Source: Psychrobacter sp. NG254 (GTDB taxonomy: Bacteria > Pseudomonadota > Gammaproteobacteria > Pseudomonadales > Moraxellaceae). Taken from it: DNA of 64,000 nucleotides. The notes under the pieces are model-generated. The model was not told where the DNA came from and ran no database searches. It saw only the letters and a list, made by a program, of their open reading frames with translations. The position numbers and the translations under genes were made by a program. Of this stretch, positions 56,379-64,000 are shown one piece after another; the stretch's first letter is position 1, and every line of letters begins with the position of its first letter. The stretch covers positions 124,001 to 188,000 of the forward strand of contig NZ_JADHDA010000004.1 in NCBI RefSeq assembly GCF_015277735.1, given 5' to 3'.

Positions 56379-56975
56379 ATGAAGATATTTGTTTGGCTAT
56401 TCATTGCATTTATAGTGCTAGTAGTCGTGTTTGGCGTATCAGTATTTAACAAATTGGTACGCGCACGTAACCAAGCAAAGAATGGCTTTGCTCAAATAGA
56501 TGTGCAATTGAAGCGTCGTCATGATTTGATTCCAAATTTGGTCGAAACCGCCAAGCGTTATTTAAGCCATGAAGAAGAGACGTTAACCCGAGTCATTAGT
56601 GCGCGTAATCATGCTCAAGATCTACAAGACTCTAATAAGCATCAGCCAGACTCACTAGAGCACATGGCACTATTTGCAAAAGCAGAAGGTATGCTTTCTA
56701 AAGCATTGAGTCAGTTTTCTGCTGTCGTTGAGGCATACCCTGAGCTAAAAGCCGATAGCATGATCAAGGAGCTTATGGATGAGTTAACCAATACGGAAAA
56801 TCGCATTGGTTTTGCGCGTCAGCATTACAATGACAGCGTGATGTTCTATAACAACGACCGTGAAGTATTTCCTAATAACCTCGTTAGTACGACTTTTGGC
56901 TTTCGTCCGCTCAGTCAGTTAGTATTCGAAGATAGAGAAGCGATTGCTCAGGCACCGATTGTCAATATGGGCTAA
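56379..56975 (+). CDS. LemA-family protein
   Basis: A 198-aa protein with an N-terminal membrane helix (about residues 2-22) and the LemA helical domain: FNKLVRARNQAKNGFAQIDVQLKRRHDLIPNLVE, ENRIGFARQHYNDSV and FPNNLVSTTFGF. Its function is unknown, though it is commonly encoded beside M48 proteases, as here. GGGG upstream favours the ATG at 56379 over the in-frame TTG at 56373. The protease gene begins 40 bp later. Confidence 0.92.
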   Translation: MKIFVWLFIAFIVLVVVFGVSVFNKLVRARNQAKNGFAQIDVQLKRRHDLIPNLVETAKRYLSHEEETLTRVISARNHAQDLQDSNKHQPDSLEHMALFAKAEGMLSKALSQFSAVVEAYPELKADSMIKELMDELTNTENRIGFARQHYNDSVMFYNNDREVFPNNLVSTTFGFRPLSQLVFEDREAIAQAPIVNMG

Positions 56976-57015
56976 GGTTTAGATAATTTTGGCGAACTCT
57001 AGGTAGCCTGATCTG

Positions 57016-59982
57016 ATGGATTTTTTTGGTGAACAGCGGATACGTACGCGGCGCAGTCTATTACTTTATGGACTGTTTTTCCTGATTGTACTTGCTCATA
57101 TGGCTGTAGGACTGGCTGTCATGTCTATATTGCTGACAGTATTTACAGGCGGTATATATCACTGGGTACTGGTTCTGGTCATTGTCTTGACGTTAGGTAG
57201 TTTCGTTGGCGGTAGTTTTTTAGAGTATCGACGTCTGCGAGCAGGTGGCCGTGCTATCGCTCAGCGAGTAGGGGCGGTTAGGCTATTTATCGATAGCAGT
57301 CAGGAGGCATGGGAGCATAGCCACGGGGTCGCGCATCAACACGAAACCAAAGAGAAAGTTCGCTATAGTGCGCGTCATATAGCCGTGCGCAATGAGCGTG
57401 ATTTTCCACCCGTCTATCGTCGCTATTATGAAATAGCCCAGCAGTTAGCTATTGCTTCGGGTTTAATTACACCGATTTTATATGTATTACCTGATGAACA
57501 GGGTATCAATGGCTTCGTCGCTGGTCGTCATAGCTCAGATATGGTATTAGTCGTCACCCAAGGTGCACTAGATAAATTGTCTGATGAGGCATTGTATGGT
57601 CTCATTGGTCATGAGTACGGCCATATACTGCACGGTGATGCTACGTTCAATTTACAGCTGATGGTGGTGTTGGCAGGCTTGCAAATACTATATGACTGGA
57701 GTGATCCAATCTCTAATCGTCTCTCTAATTATAGTCACTTTGATAGCGATAATATCTCCCAAAAGTCTCTATCACAGAGGCAGGTTGATACGCTTGCACG
57801 TAATACAGAAGCGCAAACCGCCAATTTTACCACGCATAGTGAGTGGGTCGCTTACTGGCAGCAGCAATCACAACAACAGCAGTCCTCAGCTAAGCGTCAG
57901 TCTAAGTGGGTACAAACGCCACCTATAATAGATCGTCAAGCCCCGCGTAGTGTCTGGACATTGTTACTGCATGGCTTGAGCTTCTCTAGTATGGCAAGCG
58001 CGCAGTTGATTAAGCATAGCTTCAACCGTCAGCGTGAACTACTCGCTGATGCCACTAGTGTTCAATTGACACGTACGCCTGCGATTATCGAAACCTTAAA
58101 AACCATTAATCAAGACTCGCTCGGCTCGCGTTTGTCTGGCATCGCCGATATCAATGGACTCAGTCACTTTTTCTTTGCTAGTAGTGGGGCAGACTTGGGT
58201 GATGTGTCATGGTTTGCCACCCATCCAAGCTTGACTGAGCGTATGGGCGCTATTAATGCGGATGCTTATCATAAGTTCGCGGTACAAGTCGCCAAAGAAA
58301 AGCGAATAAATCAGCAAAAAGTTAAAGAGATATATAGGCAACGACGCTTAGGTGATTGGGGAGCAACAAAAGAAAATAGCCTAAGTAAATATTTCCCAGA
58401 AAAAAACTTGCAGCAGTCGTCGTTACTTGGATCTCAAACAGCCGCGACGATTAATATAAAAGACAATAAACAGACAAGTGACGGAAAAATTCCTGTTGAG
58501 TCTGGGAACGACGGTCGTAACAGAGAGAGCGATGAATCAGAGGTTGATGACGGTTTAGAGTTTACCGTAGAAGCTGATATGGTGGTTGACGGGCGGTTTC
58601 AAGTACAGGCTGAAGACACAGATACTTGTGGGATGTTAAAACCGTGGCAGGCCAAACCTGACGCTGACCTACCAAAAAACACATTGATTGAGGTCAGTGA
58701 TATCCAAAAGGTGTCACTACCGCAGTATATACTTAATCATAGTCATCATCCTTTAGGCGCATTAGCACTGATCGAAGCGGTTATGCTTTGTCATCAGCAT
58801 CAACCATTATCAACGACTGCTACTTATAGTCTAAATGATATTTGGAATGGTGGTTTCTCTGTAGCGACTGACTCGACCTCCCATGAGCAAGTGTTACCAC
58901 ATAGGATAGATTCTAAGCTACTGACGATAATAGCCAGCCTAGATAGGCGTTTGGACAGTGCTTTGATTGAGCTTGCCTTAACCCAATTGTGTCAATATGA
59001 TTTATCTGAATTACTTATTGAAAACCTAAAGCCCAAAAGCAATGACGATCATCGTCACGATAGTCATCAGTACTATGTAAAACAAGAGAAATGCCGTACG
59101 ATGTTGCTGCGCTATCAGCAAGGTGTATTTGAGTTGTTTAACCAGCAGCTGACATCCGACTTAACCAAAAGCCTAGCTTATGATTCGTCAGATAAAAATA
59201 TATCTAGTGATAGCTCTCATTTAATCGCGATTGCACTGAATAGCTCATCAGCACGAGCACCACAAAAATCGCCAATATCGCCAATATTGTCATTATGGCA
59301 AGCGCTACATTTGCAGCAGTTGCTACCGATATTGTCCGAGGTTTTACGTGATACAGCCGCGCAGGCTGTATGGCCACAGATATTAAAAGCTGGCATGGAA
59401 GACATATGTACGCAGCTTGATCCTTCAATGCAGGTGTTTAATAGTCTTGATACTACACAAATATCAATGGTTGTCTTATTGGCTTATAGACTGTCAAAAG
59501 ATGCTAAGGGCCAGATGATCTCAATGCATGACCGATCGTTATTGAGTGAAAATGATGAGAGCGTGGCACATTATATTGTAGACTTGAGGCGTCATGCGCG
59601 CTTGATTGATATTGATCTTGTGACAGTAAGTGATGTTAATCTACAGTGGTTACTGCTCACAACCCAGCATCTAAATAGTATTCAGTTATTGGCGATTATT
59701 TCTGCGGTTCCGGTGTCCAGTCAGTATACAAGCACTCACATGGTCGATACTCCGAATACCGATAATTATCGTGATAATCATCAAGACAGGCAACAGGATG
59801 GTGGTCAAATAGATTACAATGACCATGACCATGACACCGCCAAGCTTGTACACCATCAGTATCGACAATGGCTCAGTACTTTGCATACCGTTATGCTACA
59901 CGATACGATAATCAGCCAAGATGAATATGATTGCCTGACTACTATGTCAGAGCGCTGGCTGGGTGTTCGGCAGCTTTTTTGA
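57016..59982 (+). CDS. M48-family membrane metalloprotease with long C-terminal extension
   Basis: A 988-aa protein. Two membrane helices (about residues 14-41 and 48-69) precede an M48 peptidase domain with the zinc motif HEYGH at residues 199-203 and RELLADATS as the likely third-ligand segment further on. After about residue 440 comes a low-complexity acidic linker and then some 440 residues without recognised domains, containing His/Asp-rich stretches. Typical HtpX or LemA-linked proteases are 280-650 aa, so this is unusually long. It is the partner gene of lemA. Substrates are unknown. Confidence 0.85.
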   Translation: MDFFGEQRIRTRRSLLLYGLFFLIVLAHMAVGLAVMSILLTVFTGGIYHWVLVLVIVLTLGSFVGGSFLEYRRLRAGGRAIAQRVGAVRLFIDSSQEAWEHSHGVAHQHETKEKVRYSARHIAVRNERDFPPVYRRYYEIAQQLAIASGLITPILYVLPDEQGINGFVAGRHSSDMVLVVTQGALDKLSDEALYGLIGHEYGHILHGDATFNLQLMVVLAGLQILYDWSDPISNRLSNYSHFDSDNISQKSLSQRQVDTLARNTEAQTANFTTHSEWVAYWQQQSQQQQSSAKRQSKWVQTPPIIDRQAPRSVWTLLLHGLSFSSMASAQLIKHSFNRQRELLADATSVQLTRTPAIIETLKTINQDSLGSRLSGIADINGLSHFFFASSGADLGDVSWFATHPSLTERMGAINADAYHKFAVQVAKEKRINQQKVKEIYRQRRLGDWGATKENSLSKYFPEKNLQQSSLLGSQTAATINIKDNKQTSDGKIPVESGNDGRNRESDESEVDDGLEFTVEADMVVDGRFQVQAEDTDTCGMLKPWQAKPDADLPKNTLIEVSDIQKVSLPQYILNHSHHPLGALALIEAVMLCHQHQPLSTTATYSLNDIWNGGFSVATDSTSHEQVLPHRIDSKLLTIIASLDRRLDSALIELALTQLCQYDLSELLIENLKPKSNDDHRHDSHQYYVKQEKCRTMLLRYQQGVFELFNQQLTSDLTKSLAYDSSDKNISSDSSHLIAIALNSSSARAPQKSPISPILSLWQALHLQQLLPILSEVLRDTAAQAVWPQILKAGMEDICTQLDPSMQVFNSLDTTQISMVVLLAYRLSKDAKGQMISMHDRSLLSENDESVAHYIVDLRRHARLIDIDLVTVSDVNLQWLLLTTQHLNSIQLLAIISAVPVSSQYTSTHMVDTPNTDNYRDNHQDRQQDGGQIDYNDHDHDTAKLVHHQYRQWLSTLHTVMLHDTIISQDEYDCLTTMSERWLGVRQLF

Positions 59983-60226
59983 TAAATGATCGATTAGGAA
60001 GTGGTTGTTTAACTATTGCTTATCTGATAAATAACTATTTAATAAATGTCTGATAGCATGATGCATACTGGATAAAATAGACGGTCAGTCTTATATAGAA
60101 TAGATACGTGATGACACGCAACTGGGTTGCATTTTTCCCATGTCATGTTTTTTATAGTAAACGGATGACAGTTAATTCGCCAATCTATCAATGATACAAA
60201 TAAAATAAGTAGGATAGTAAAGTCGT

Positions 60227-61105
60227 ATGAGTGATATCCAAGATCCGCTAACTGTATTGCAGCACCGTGCGCAGCAACGCCAAATTCTAGCGATGATGGG
60301 CATCAATCAGTGGATACAGCCTGAATCAAAAACCATCAATATTGCTGATATTGCTATGGATATAGCGAGTCAATCAAACGCTGAATATTTGAGCATTGAC
60401 CAGCCTAGTACTACGTTACCTAATACAGAATATCTAGGCGATGAGTATCCAAACGTTGGAGCGCCAAGCGCTCAATCAGTCGCTACTGAGGTGCCGATCA
60501 ACATATCTATTGGTACAGCTAGGAATATGGATGAGCAGTTCACAGAGACTCAGACTATCAATGAGCAAAGTCCAGTCACTTATAGTTTTGACCGTTTAAG
60601 TTCAGATACGCCTGATAATGAAAGCGCTACTATATCACCAGCCAATCGCACCGCCAGTAGCTTTATAGATGAGGCGGTGCAGTCAGCCACTGCGCCTGTT
60701 CTTGAGCGTCATGTTGATCAAAACACGCATAATGAAAGCCAAAAAAAGGTCGCGCCTTTTACTTTACAAGGTGGACGCTATGGCGACTGGGTCATACTGG
60801 TGGATATCCAAGCACTCACTAGCGACAGTCAAAAATTGTGGAAAAATATCACAAGCGCGCTATCAATATCCTGTGAGACGACATCATTTCCAATCTGTGA
60901 AGGGATGGATACTGCTGAGCTTGCCAACGCTAGTCTTGCAGGTTATGTGTTTAGAATGGGTCGAAGCGAAGAAATAAAAGTCGCAGCGCTGACCGTATTA
61001 CCGGATGGTATCGAACATCCTACGCTGACAGTGGTGCCGATATTAGATGATATGCTAGAAGACAGCGGTTTAAAGCGCAAACTGTGGAATCAGATAGCTC
61101 TCTGA
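60227..61105 (+). CDS. Candidate DNA polymerase III psi subunit (HolD), divergent
   Basis: A 292-aa protein. The first 30 residues (QRQILAMMGINQW) resemble the E. coli HolD start (LQQLGITQW). The C-terminal 110 residues show the same order of elements: DWVILVDIQALTSD, SWRLG-like YVFRMGRS, and PILDDMLEDSGLKRKLWNQI compared with PALTDLRANPTARAALWQQI. Between them lies a Ser/Thr/Asp-rich, probably disordered stretch of about 140 residues that E. coli HolD (137 aa) lacks. Psi links the clamp loader to chi and SSB. It lies between the M48 gene and serC. The call rests on pattern resemblance only. Confidence 0.6.
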   Translation: MSDIQDPLTVLQHRAQQRQILAMMGINQWIQPESKTINIADIAMDIASQSNAEYLSIDQPSTTLPNTEYLGDEYPNVGAPSAQSVATEVPINISIGTARNMDEQFTETQTINEQSPVTYSFDRLSSDTPDNESATISPANRTASSFIDEAVQSATAPVLERHVDQNTHNESQKKVAPFTLQGGRYGDWVILVDIQALTSDSQKLWKNITSALSISCETTSFPICEGMDTAELANASLAGYVFRMGRSEEIKVAALTVLPDGIEHPTLTVVPILDDMLEDSGLKRKLWNQIAL

Positions 61106-61218
61106 GTTATAGTACAGCCAACCTGCCTTATCAAAAATTTACTGTATTAACACACGTTTTTCTCAACAAACTGAAGTAAAGTATTCCCCTTTATTTCATT
61201 ATATCTAGGACTGTGATT

Positions 61219-62355
61219 ATGCCTACCAACCCAACATCTACTCCCTCTTCAAACACAACCGCGCCGCGCCGCGTACCCAATTTTTGTGCTGGGCCCGCCA
61301 CCATGCCAACATCAGTGCTCGAGCATGCCCAGAGCGAATTGCTTGACTGGCAAGGTCGCGGCGTATCGGTCATGGAAGTGAGCCATCGCAGCAAAGAGTA
61401 TATAGCGATTACTGACAAAGCGGAAGCTAAGCTACGCTCGCTAATGGAAATACCAGATAACTATAAAGTACTGTTTTTGCAAGGTGGTGCTAGCTTACAG
61501 TTTTCTGCGATTCCATTGAATCTATTAAATGGTGGCCGCGGCGATTATTTGACGACAGGGGCATGGTCAGGCAAGGCAATCAAAGAAGCAAAACGCTATG
61601 AAGCACTTGGTCTGGGCGAGATTAATTTGGTCGCGACAGGTAAAGACAGTAATTTTACAGATGTGCCAGCCATAAGTGAGTGGAATATCAGTGAAGGTGC
61701 GGCTTATTTTCACTACTGCGCCAATGAAACCATTCATGGCCTGCAGATATTTGAGCCACCACAAGTCGATGCACCCATCATCGCTGATATGTCCTCTTGT
61801 ATCTTGTCACAGCCAATAGATGTGTCTAAGTTTGGCATGATCTACGCGGGTGCACAAAAGAACATCGGCCCTGCAGGTCTGGTCATTATTATTGTCCGTG
61901 AAGATTTGTTGGGTAAGGCCAGCGAATGGTGCCCTATGCTGCTGAATTATGAGCATCAAGCTGATAAAGAATCCATGTCGAACACGCCAGCAACGTACTC
62001 TTGGTATTTAGCAGGATTGGTGTTTGATTGGCTAGAAGAACAGGGCGGCGTGGCTGCTATCGGTAAAATCAACCAGCAAAAAGCAGACTTGCTCTATAAG
62101 ACCATCGATGACAGCAGTTTCTATAACAACCCAGTTGCCACTGAGTACCGCTCTATCATGAATGTACCGTTTACTTTAGCAGACAGCAGTCTGGATAAAG
62201 TATTCTTGGCAGAATCAGAAGAAGCTGGGTTACTCAACCTAAAAGGGCATCGCGATGTGGGCGGTATGCGTGCTAGCATTTATAATGCCGTGCCACTTGA
62301 GTGGGTACAGCAGTTGGTCGATTTTATGATAGCGTTCGAAAAGAAGCATGGCTAA
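61219..62355 (+). CDS. serC: Phosphoserine aminotransferase
   Basis: Converts 3-phosphohydroxypyruvate to phosphoserine in serine synthesis, and acts in the PdxA-linked vitamin B6 pathway. Motifs include NFCAGPATMP, GRGVSVMEVSHRSKE, FLQGGASLQF and the PLP lysine region YAGAQKNIGPAGL. It has 378 aa from the ATG at 61219, with AGGA 8 bases upstream; a GTG two codons earlier is also in frame. There is a Ser/Thr/Pro-rich N-terminal extension of about 15 residues. pdxA is in the same window but not linked. Confidence 0.97.
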   Translation: MPTNPTSTPSSNTTAPRRVPNFCAGPATMPTSVLEHAQSELLDWQGRGVSVMEVSHRSKEYIAITDKAEAKLRSLMEIPDNYKVLFLQGGASLQFSAIPLNLLNGGRGDYLTTGAWSGKAIKEAKRYEALGLGEINLVATGKDSNFTDVPAISEWNISEGAAYFHYCANETIHGLQIFEPPQVDAPIIADMSSCILSQPIDVSKFGMIYAGAQKNIGPAGLVIIIVREDLLGKASEWCPMLLNYEHQADKESMSNTPATYSWYLAGLVFDWLEEQGGVAAIGKINQQKADLLYKTIDDSSFYNNPVATEYRSIMNVPFTLADSSLDKVFLAESEEAGLLNLKGHRDVGGMRASIYNAVPLEWVQQLVDFMIAFEKKHG

Positions 62356-62415
62356 GCGAGTGGGCAACCCCTCGGCTATAAGCTTTCAATAAAGCTTTAG
62401 GATGCAGTCATGTAC

Positions 62416-62450
62416 AAAAAAAGCGTAACTGATAACGGTTGCGCTTTTTT
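62416..62450 (+). terminator. Terminator after serC
   Basis: The stem AAAAGCGTAAC / GTTGCGCTTTT includes a G-U pair and an 8-nt loop, followed by T. It lies 60 bp past the stop. Confidence 0.88.
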
Positions 62451-62611
62451 TATGAGGTCAATAATGCAGGAAGCATAAGACATAACCTAGCAAACCATTA
62501 GGTGAGACAGCCCAACTTTGTTATGATAAAGTTTTGCACTCAGGCTGTTTTTCCGTCAGTATTCTTGTTTTGATCCCCAAATTGGTTGGCATAAAGGTTT
62601 GTGATAACACC

Positions 62612-64000
62612 ATGATAAAAAACGCCCTATCAAAATCTGTGTTGCTAATCCTCACTGTCAGCTGGCTGCCAAGCAGTATCGCTGCACCTATCACCACATC
62701 AGCGCTTGGTCACAACAGTCCAACAGCATATATCGATGCGCCTTATCTGCCATATGCCAATCCACAGGCACCATCAGGCGGTACTTTGTCATTAGATACT
62801 CGTGGTACATTCAATAGTGCCAACAAGTGGATGACCACTGGTGTAGCCATGATTGGCACTGACTATCTCTATGATACCTTGATGACGGGCTCATTGAATG
62901 AAGCCTTTACCATGTATCCGCAGCTGGCAAGCAAGGTGACGTATGATCCAGAGGATACCAGTTGGATTGTCTATCATTTGAATCCTGCCGCTCGCTTTTG
63001 GGATGGAACGCCAGTGACCAGTCGTGATGTCAAAGCGACGTATGAGGCCATATTAAACAAAGGCCCCATGTATATTCGCAGTTATTTGGGCGATATCAAA
63101 GACATCCAAATCATTGATGAGCAGCAAGTAAAGTTTGTTTTTAAGTCTACTGAGAATAAAGAGATTTTACTGACCGTTGGACAGTTTCCTATTTTTGCCA
63201 AATCTTCAATCGACGCTAACTTTGAAAAAATCACCTTAACACCATTGATGGGTAGTGGCCCTTATAAACTAGGGCGTGTTGATGCTGGTCGTTCGGTAAG
63301 CTACATACGTGACCCTAACTATTGGGGCCGTGATTTGATGGTCAACCGTGGTCGTTATAACTTTGATATGATTAAATTTGTGTATTATCAAAGTGATGAG
63401 ATTGCCTTTGAGGGCTTTAAATCTGGCCAGTACCGCTTTCGTCCTGAAAACAAAGCATCGAACTGGGTAACAGGTTATAATTTTCCTGCCGTCACGGCAG
63501 GTCTGATCAAAAAAGAAGCGATTGCCAGTCAAAACCCCGTGCCGATGCAAGGCTTGGTCATGAATATGCGTCGCCCAATTTTTCAAGATATTAGAGTGCG
63601 TCAAGCGCTGACAGCCGCGTACGATTTTGAGTGGATGAACAAGACTTTATTTCATGGGCAATATGAGCGATTACAAAGCTTCTTTCATGGCTCAGAGCTG
63701 GCAGCAACTGGCACACCCTCTGACAAAGAGATGCAGGTGTTAACGCCTTTATTGTCTGAGCTTGAACCGATTCAACGTAACGCGACATTAGCTGAGTGGC
63801 ATCTACCCACCAGTGATGGGAACGGCTTTAATCGTCAAGGGTTATTAAAGGCGCGCCAGCTATTGCTAGAGGCTGGGTTTTATTATGAAGATATGAAGCT
63901 GTATCAGCCTGACGGAACGTTGGCTCAGATTGAAGTTCTCATGACAGGTGAGACCATGGGACGTGTATTGCTGCCTTATATTCGCAACCTAAAGCGCTTG
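62612..64000 (+). CDS. YejA-like oligopeptide ABC transporter substrate-binding protein (3'-truncated by window)
   Basis: The ATG at 62612 opens a frame that runs off the window (463 codons seen). A signal peptide (about residues 1-25, SIAA) precedes a family 5 extracellular solute-binding domain: FWDGTPVTSRDVKATYE, GSGPYKLG, YWGRDL, VVNMRRP-like LVMNMRRPIFQDIRVRQAL, YDFEWMNKTLFHGQY and SELAATGTPSD. The last segments are characteristic of YejA, the periplasmic binder of the microcin C/oligopeptide importer YejABEF. The permease genes would be expected past the window end. Confidence 0.92.
   Translation, partial: MIKNALSKSVLLILTVSWLPSSIAAPITTSALGHNSPTAYIDAPYLPYANPQAPSGGTLSLDTRGTFNSANKWMTTGVAMIGTDYLYDTLMTGSLNEAFTMYPQLASKVTYDPEDTSWIVYHLNPAARFWDGTPVTSRDVKATYEAILNKGPMYIRSYLGDIKDIQIIDEQQVKFVFKSTENKEILLTVGQFPIFAKSSIDANFEKITLTPLMGSGPYKLGRVDAGRSVSYIRDPNYWGRDLMVNRGRYNFDMIKFVYYQSDEIAFEGFKSGQYRFRPENKASNWVTGYNFPAVTAGLIKKEAIASQNPVPMQGLVMNMRRPIFQDIRVRQALTAAYDFEWMNKTLFHGQYERLQSFFHGSELAATGTPSDKEMQVLTPLLSELEPIQRNATLAEWHLPTSDGNGFNRQGLLKARQLLLEAGFYYEDMKLYQPDGTLAQIEVLMTGETMGRVLLPYIRNLKRL

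Noticed and set aside
57692..57928. A 78-codon frame inside the M48 protease gene
   Set aside because: It is an out-of-frame shadow of the intact protease reading frame.
1..64000. CRISPR arrays, tRNA or rRNA genes, prophage and known defence systems
   Set aside because: No regularly spaced repeats, no cloverleaf or rRNA signatures noticed, and no integrase, capsid, restriction or toxin-antitoxin genes recognised by eye. A tRNAscan or defence-finder run would be decisive.

Overview
The window looks like chromosomal DNA of a Psychrobacter-like gammaproteobacterium (Moraxellaceae). This is inferred from the protein sequences, the moderate GC content, and local orders such as dnaB-alr, pdxA/rsmA/apaH and trpGDC; no database search was possible. 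Most of the window is core metabolism. I see no prophage, CRISPR array, tRNA or rRNA gene, and no complete insertion sequence. I recognise no wholly new multi-gene system.

Layout. 1-5 kb: the end of ftsY, an ogt-type DNA repair gene, a Fur-box-preceded feoA-feoB-small Cys-rich protein operon, and yebC. 5-11 kb: a K+ channel with a C-terminal zinc ribbon, an ABC1/UbiB-like kinase, aroQ, a cold-shock gene with a long structured leader, and a DEAD-box helicase. 10.7-18 kb: a TauE/SafE-like membrane protein with a His/Met-rich tail, ccoS, a DUF218 gene, murB, a low-molecular-weight phosphatase, hslR, an Excalibur protein and ilvA. 18-23 kb: rpiA, argF, alr, dnaB. 23-29.7 kb: pdxA, then an accessory block (small 2OG-Fe(II) oxygenase-like protein, LysR regulator, atypical SDR, EamA transporter), then rsmA and apaH. 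29.7-39.6 kb: a Gcr-type membrane protein, two tandem acyl-CoA dehydrogenases, a PAS-GGDEF-EAL protein and rsmE. 39.8-46.9 kb: metF and ahcY behind a convincing SAH riboswitch, a BtuB-like receptor and an MscS-family channel. 46.9-52.6 kb: a roughly 265-bp MITE-like element, an AlkA-like glycosylase, an Smr protein, trpC-trpD-trpG, and a long intergenic region with a sigma-54 promoter and NtrC-like sites that feeds glnA. 54-64 kb: a DUF4124 protein, a SIMPL protein, the 4.5S SRP RNA gene, a lemA/M48 protease pair, a divergent candidate holD, serC and the start of a yejA-like gene.

How the genes work together. ahcY and metF form a methyl-cycle unit whose leader should sense S-adenosylhomocysteine. 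The feo genes form an iron-uptake unit under probable Fur control. ftsY and the 4.5S RNA are both parts of the SRP pathway. The cold-shock protein and DEAD-box helicase are neighbours suited to cold adaptation. The trpGDC genes supply early tryptophan-pathway steps. glnA carries the architecture of a nitrogen-regulated sigma-54 promoter.

The best second-look items are the SAH riboswitch with a competing stem, the divergent HolD candidate, the accessory block inside the pdxA-rsmA-apaH neighbourhood, the MITE-like element and other short inverted-repeat elements, the palindromic cold-shock leader, and a 44-bp perfect palindrome behind metF.
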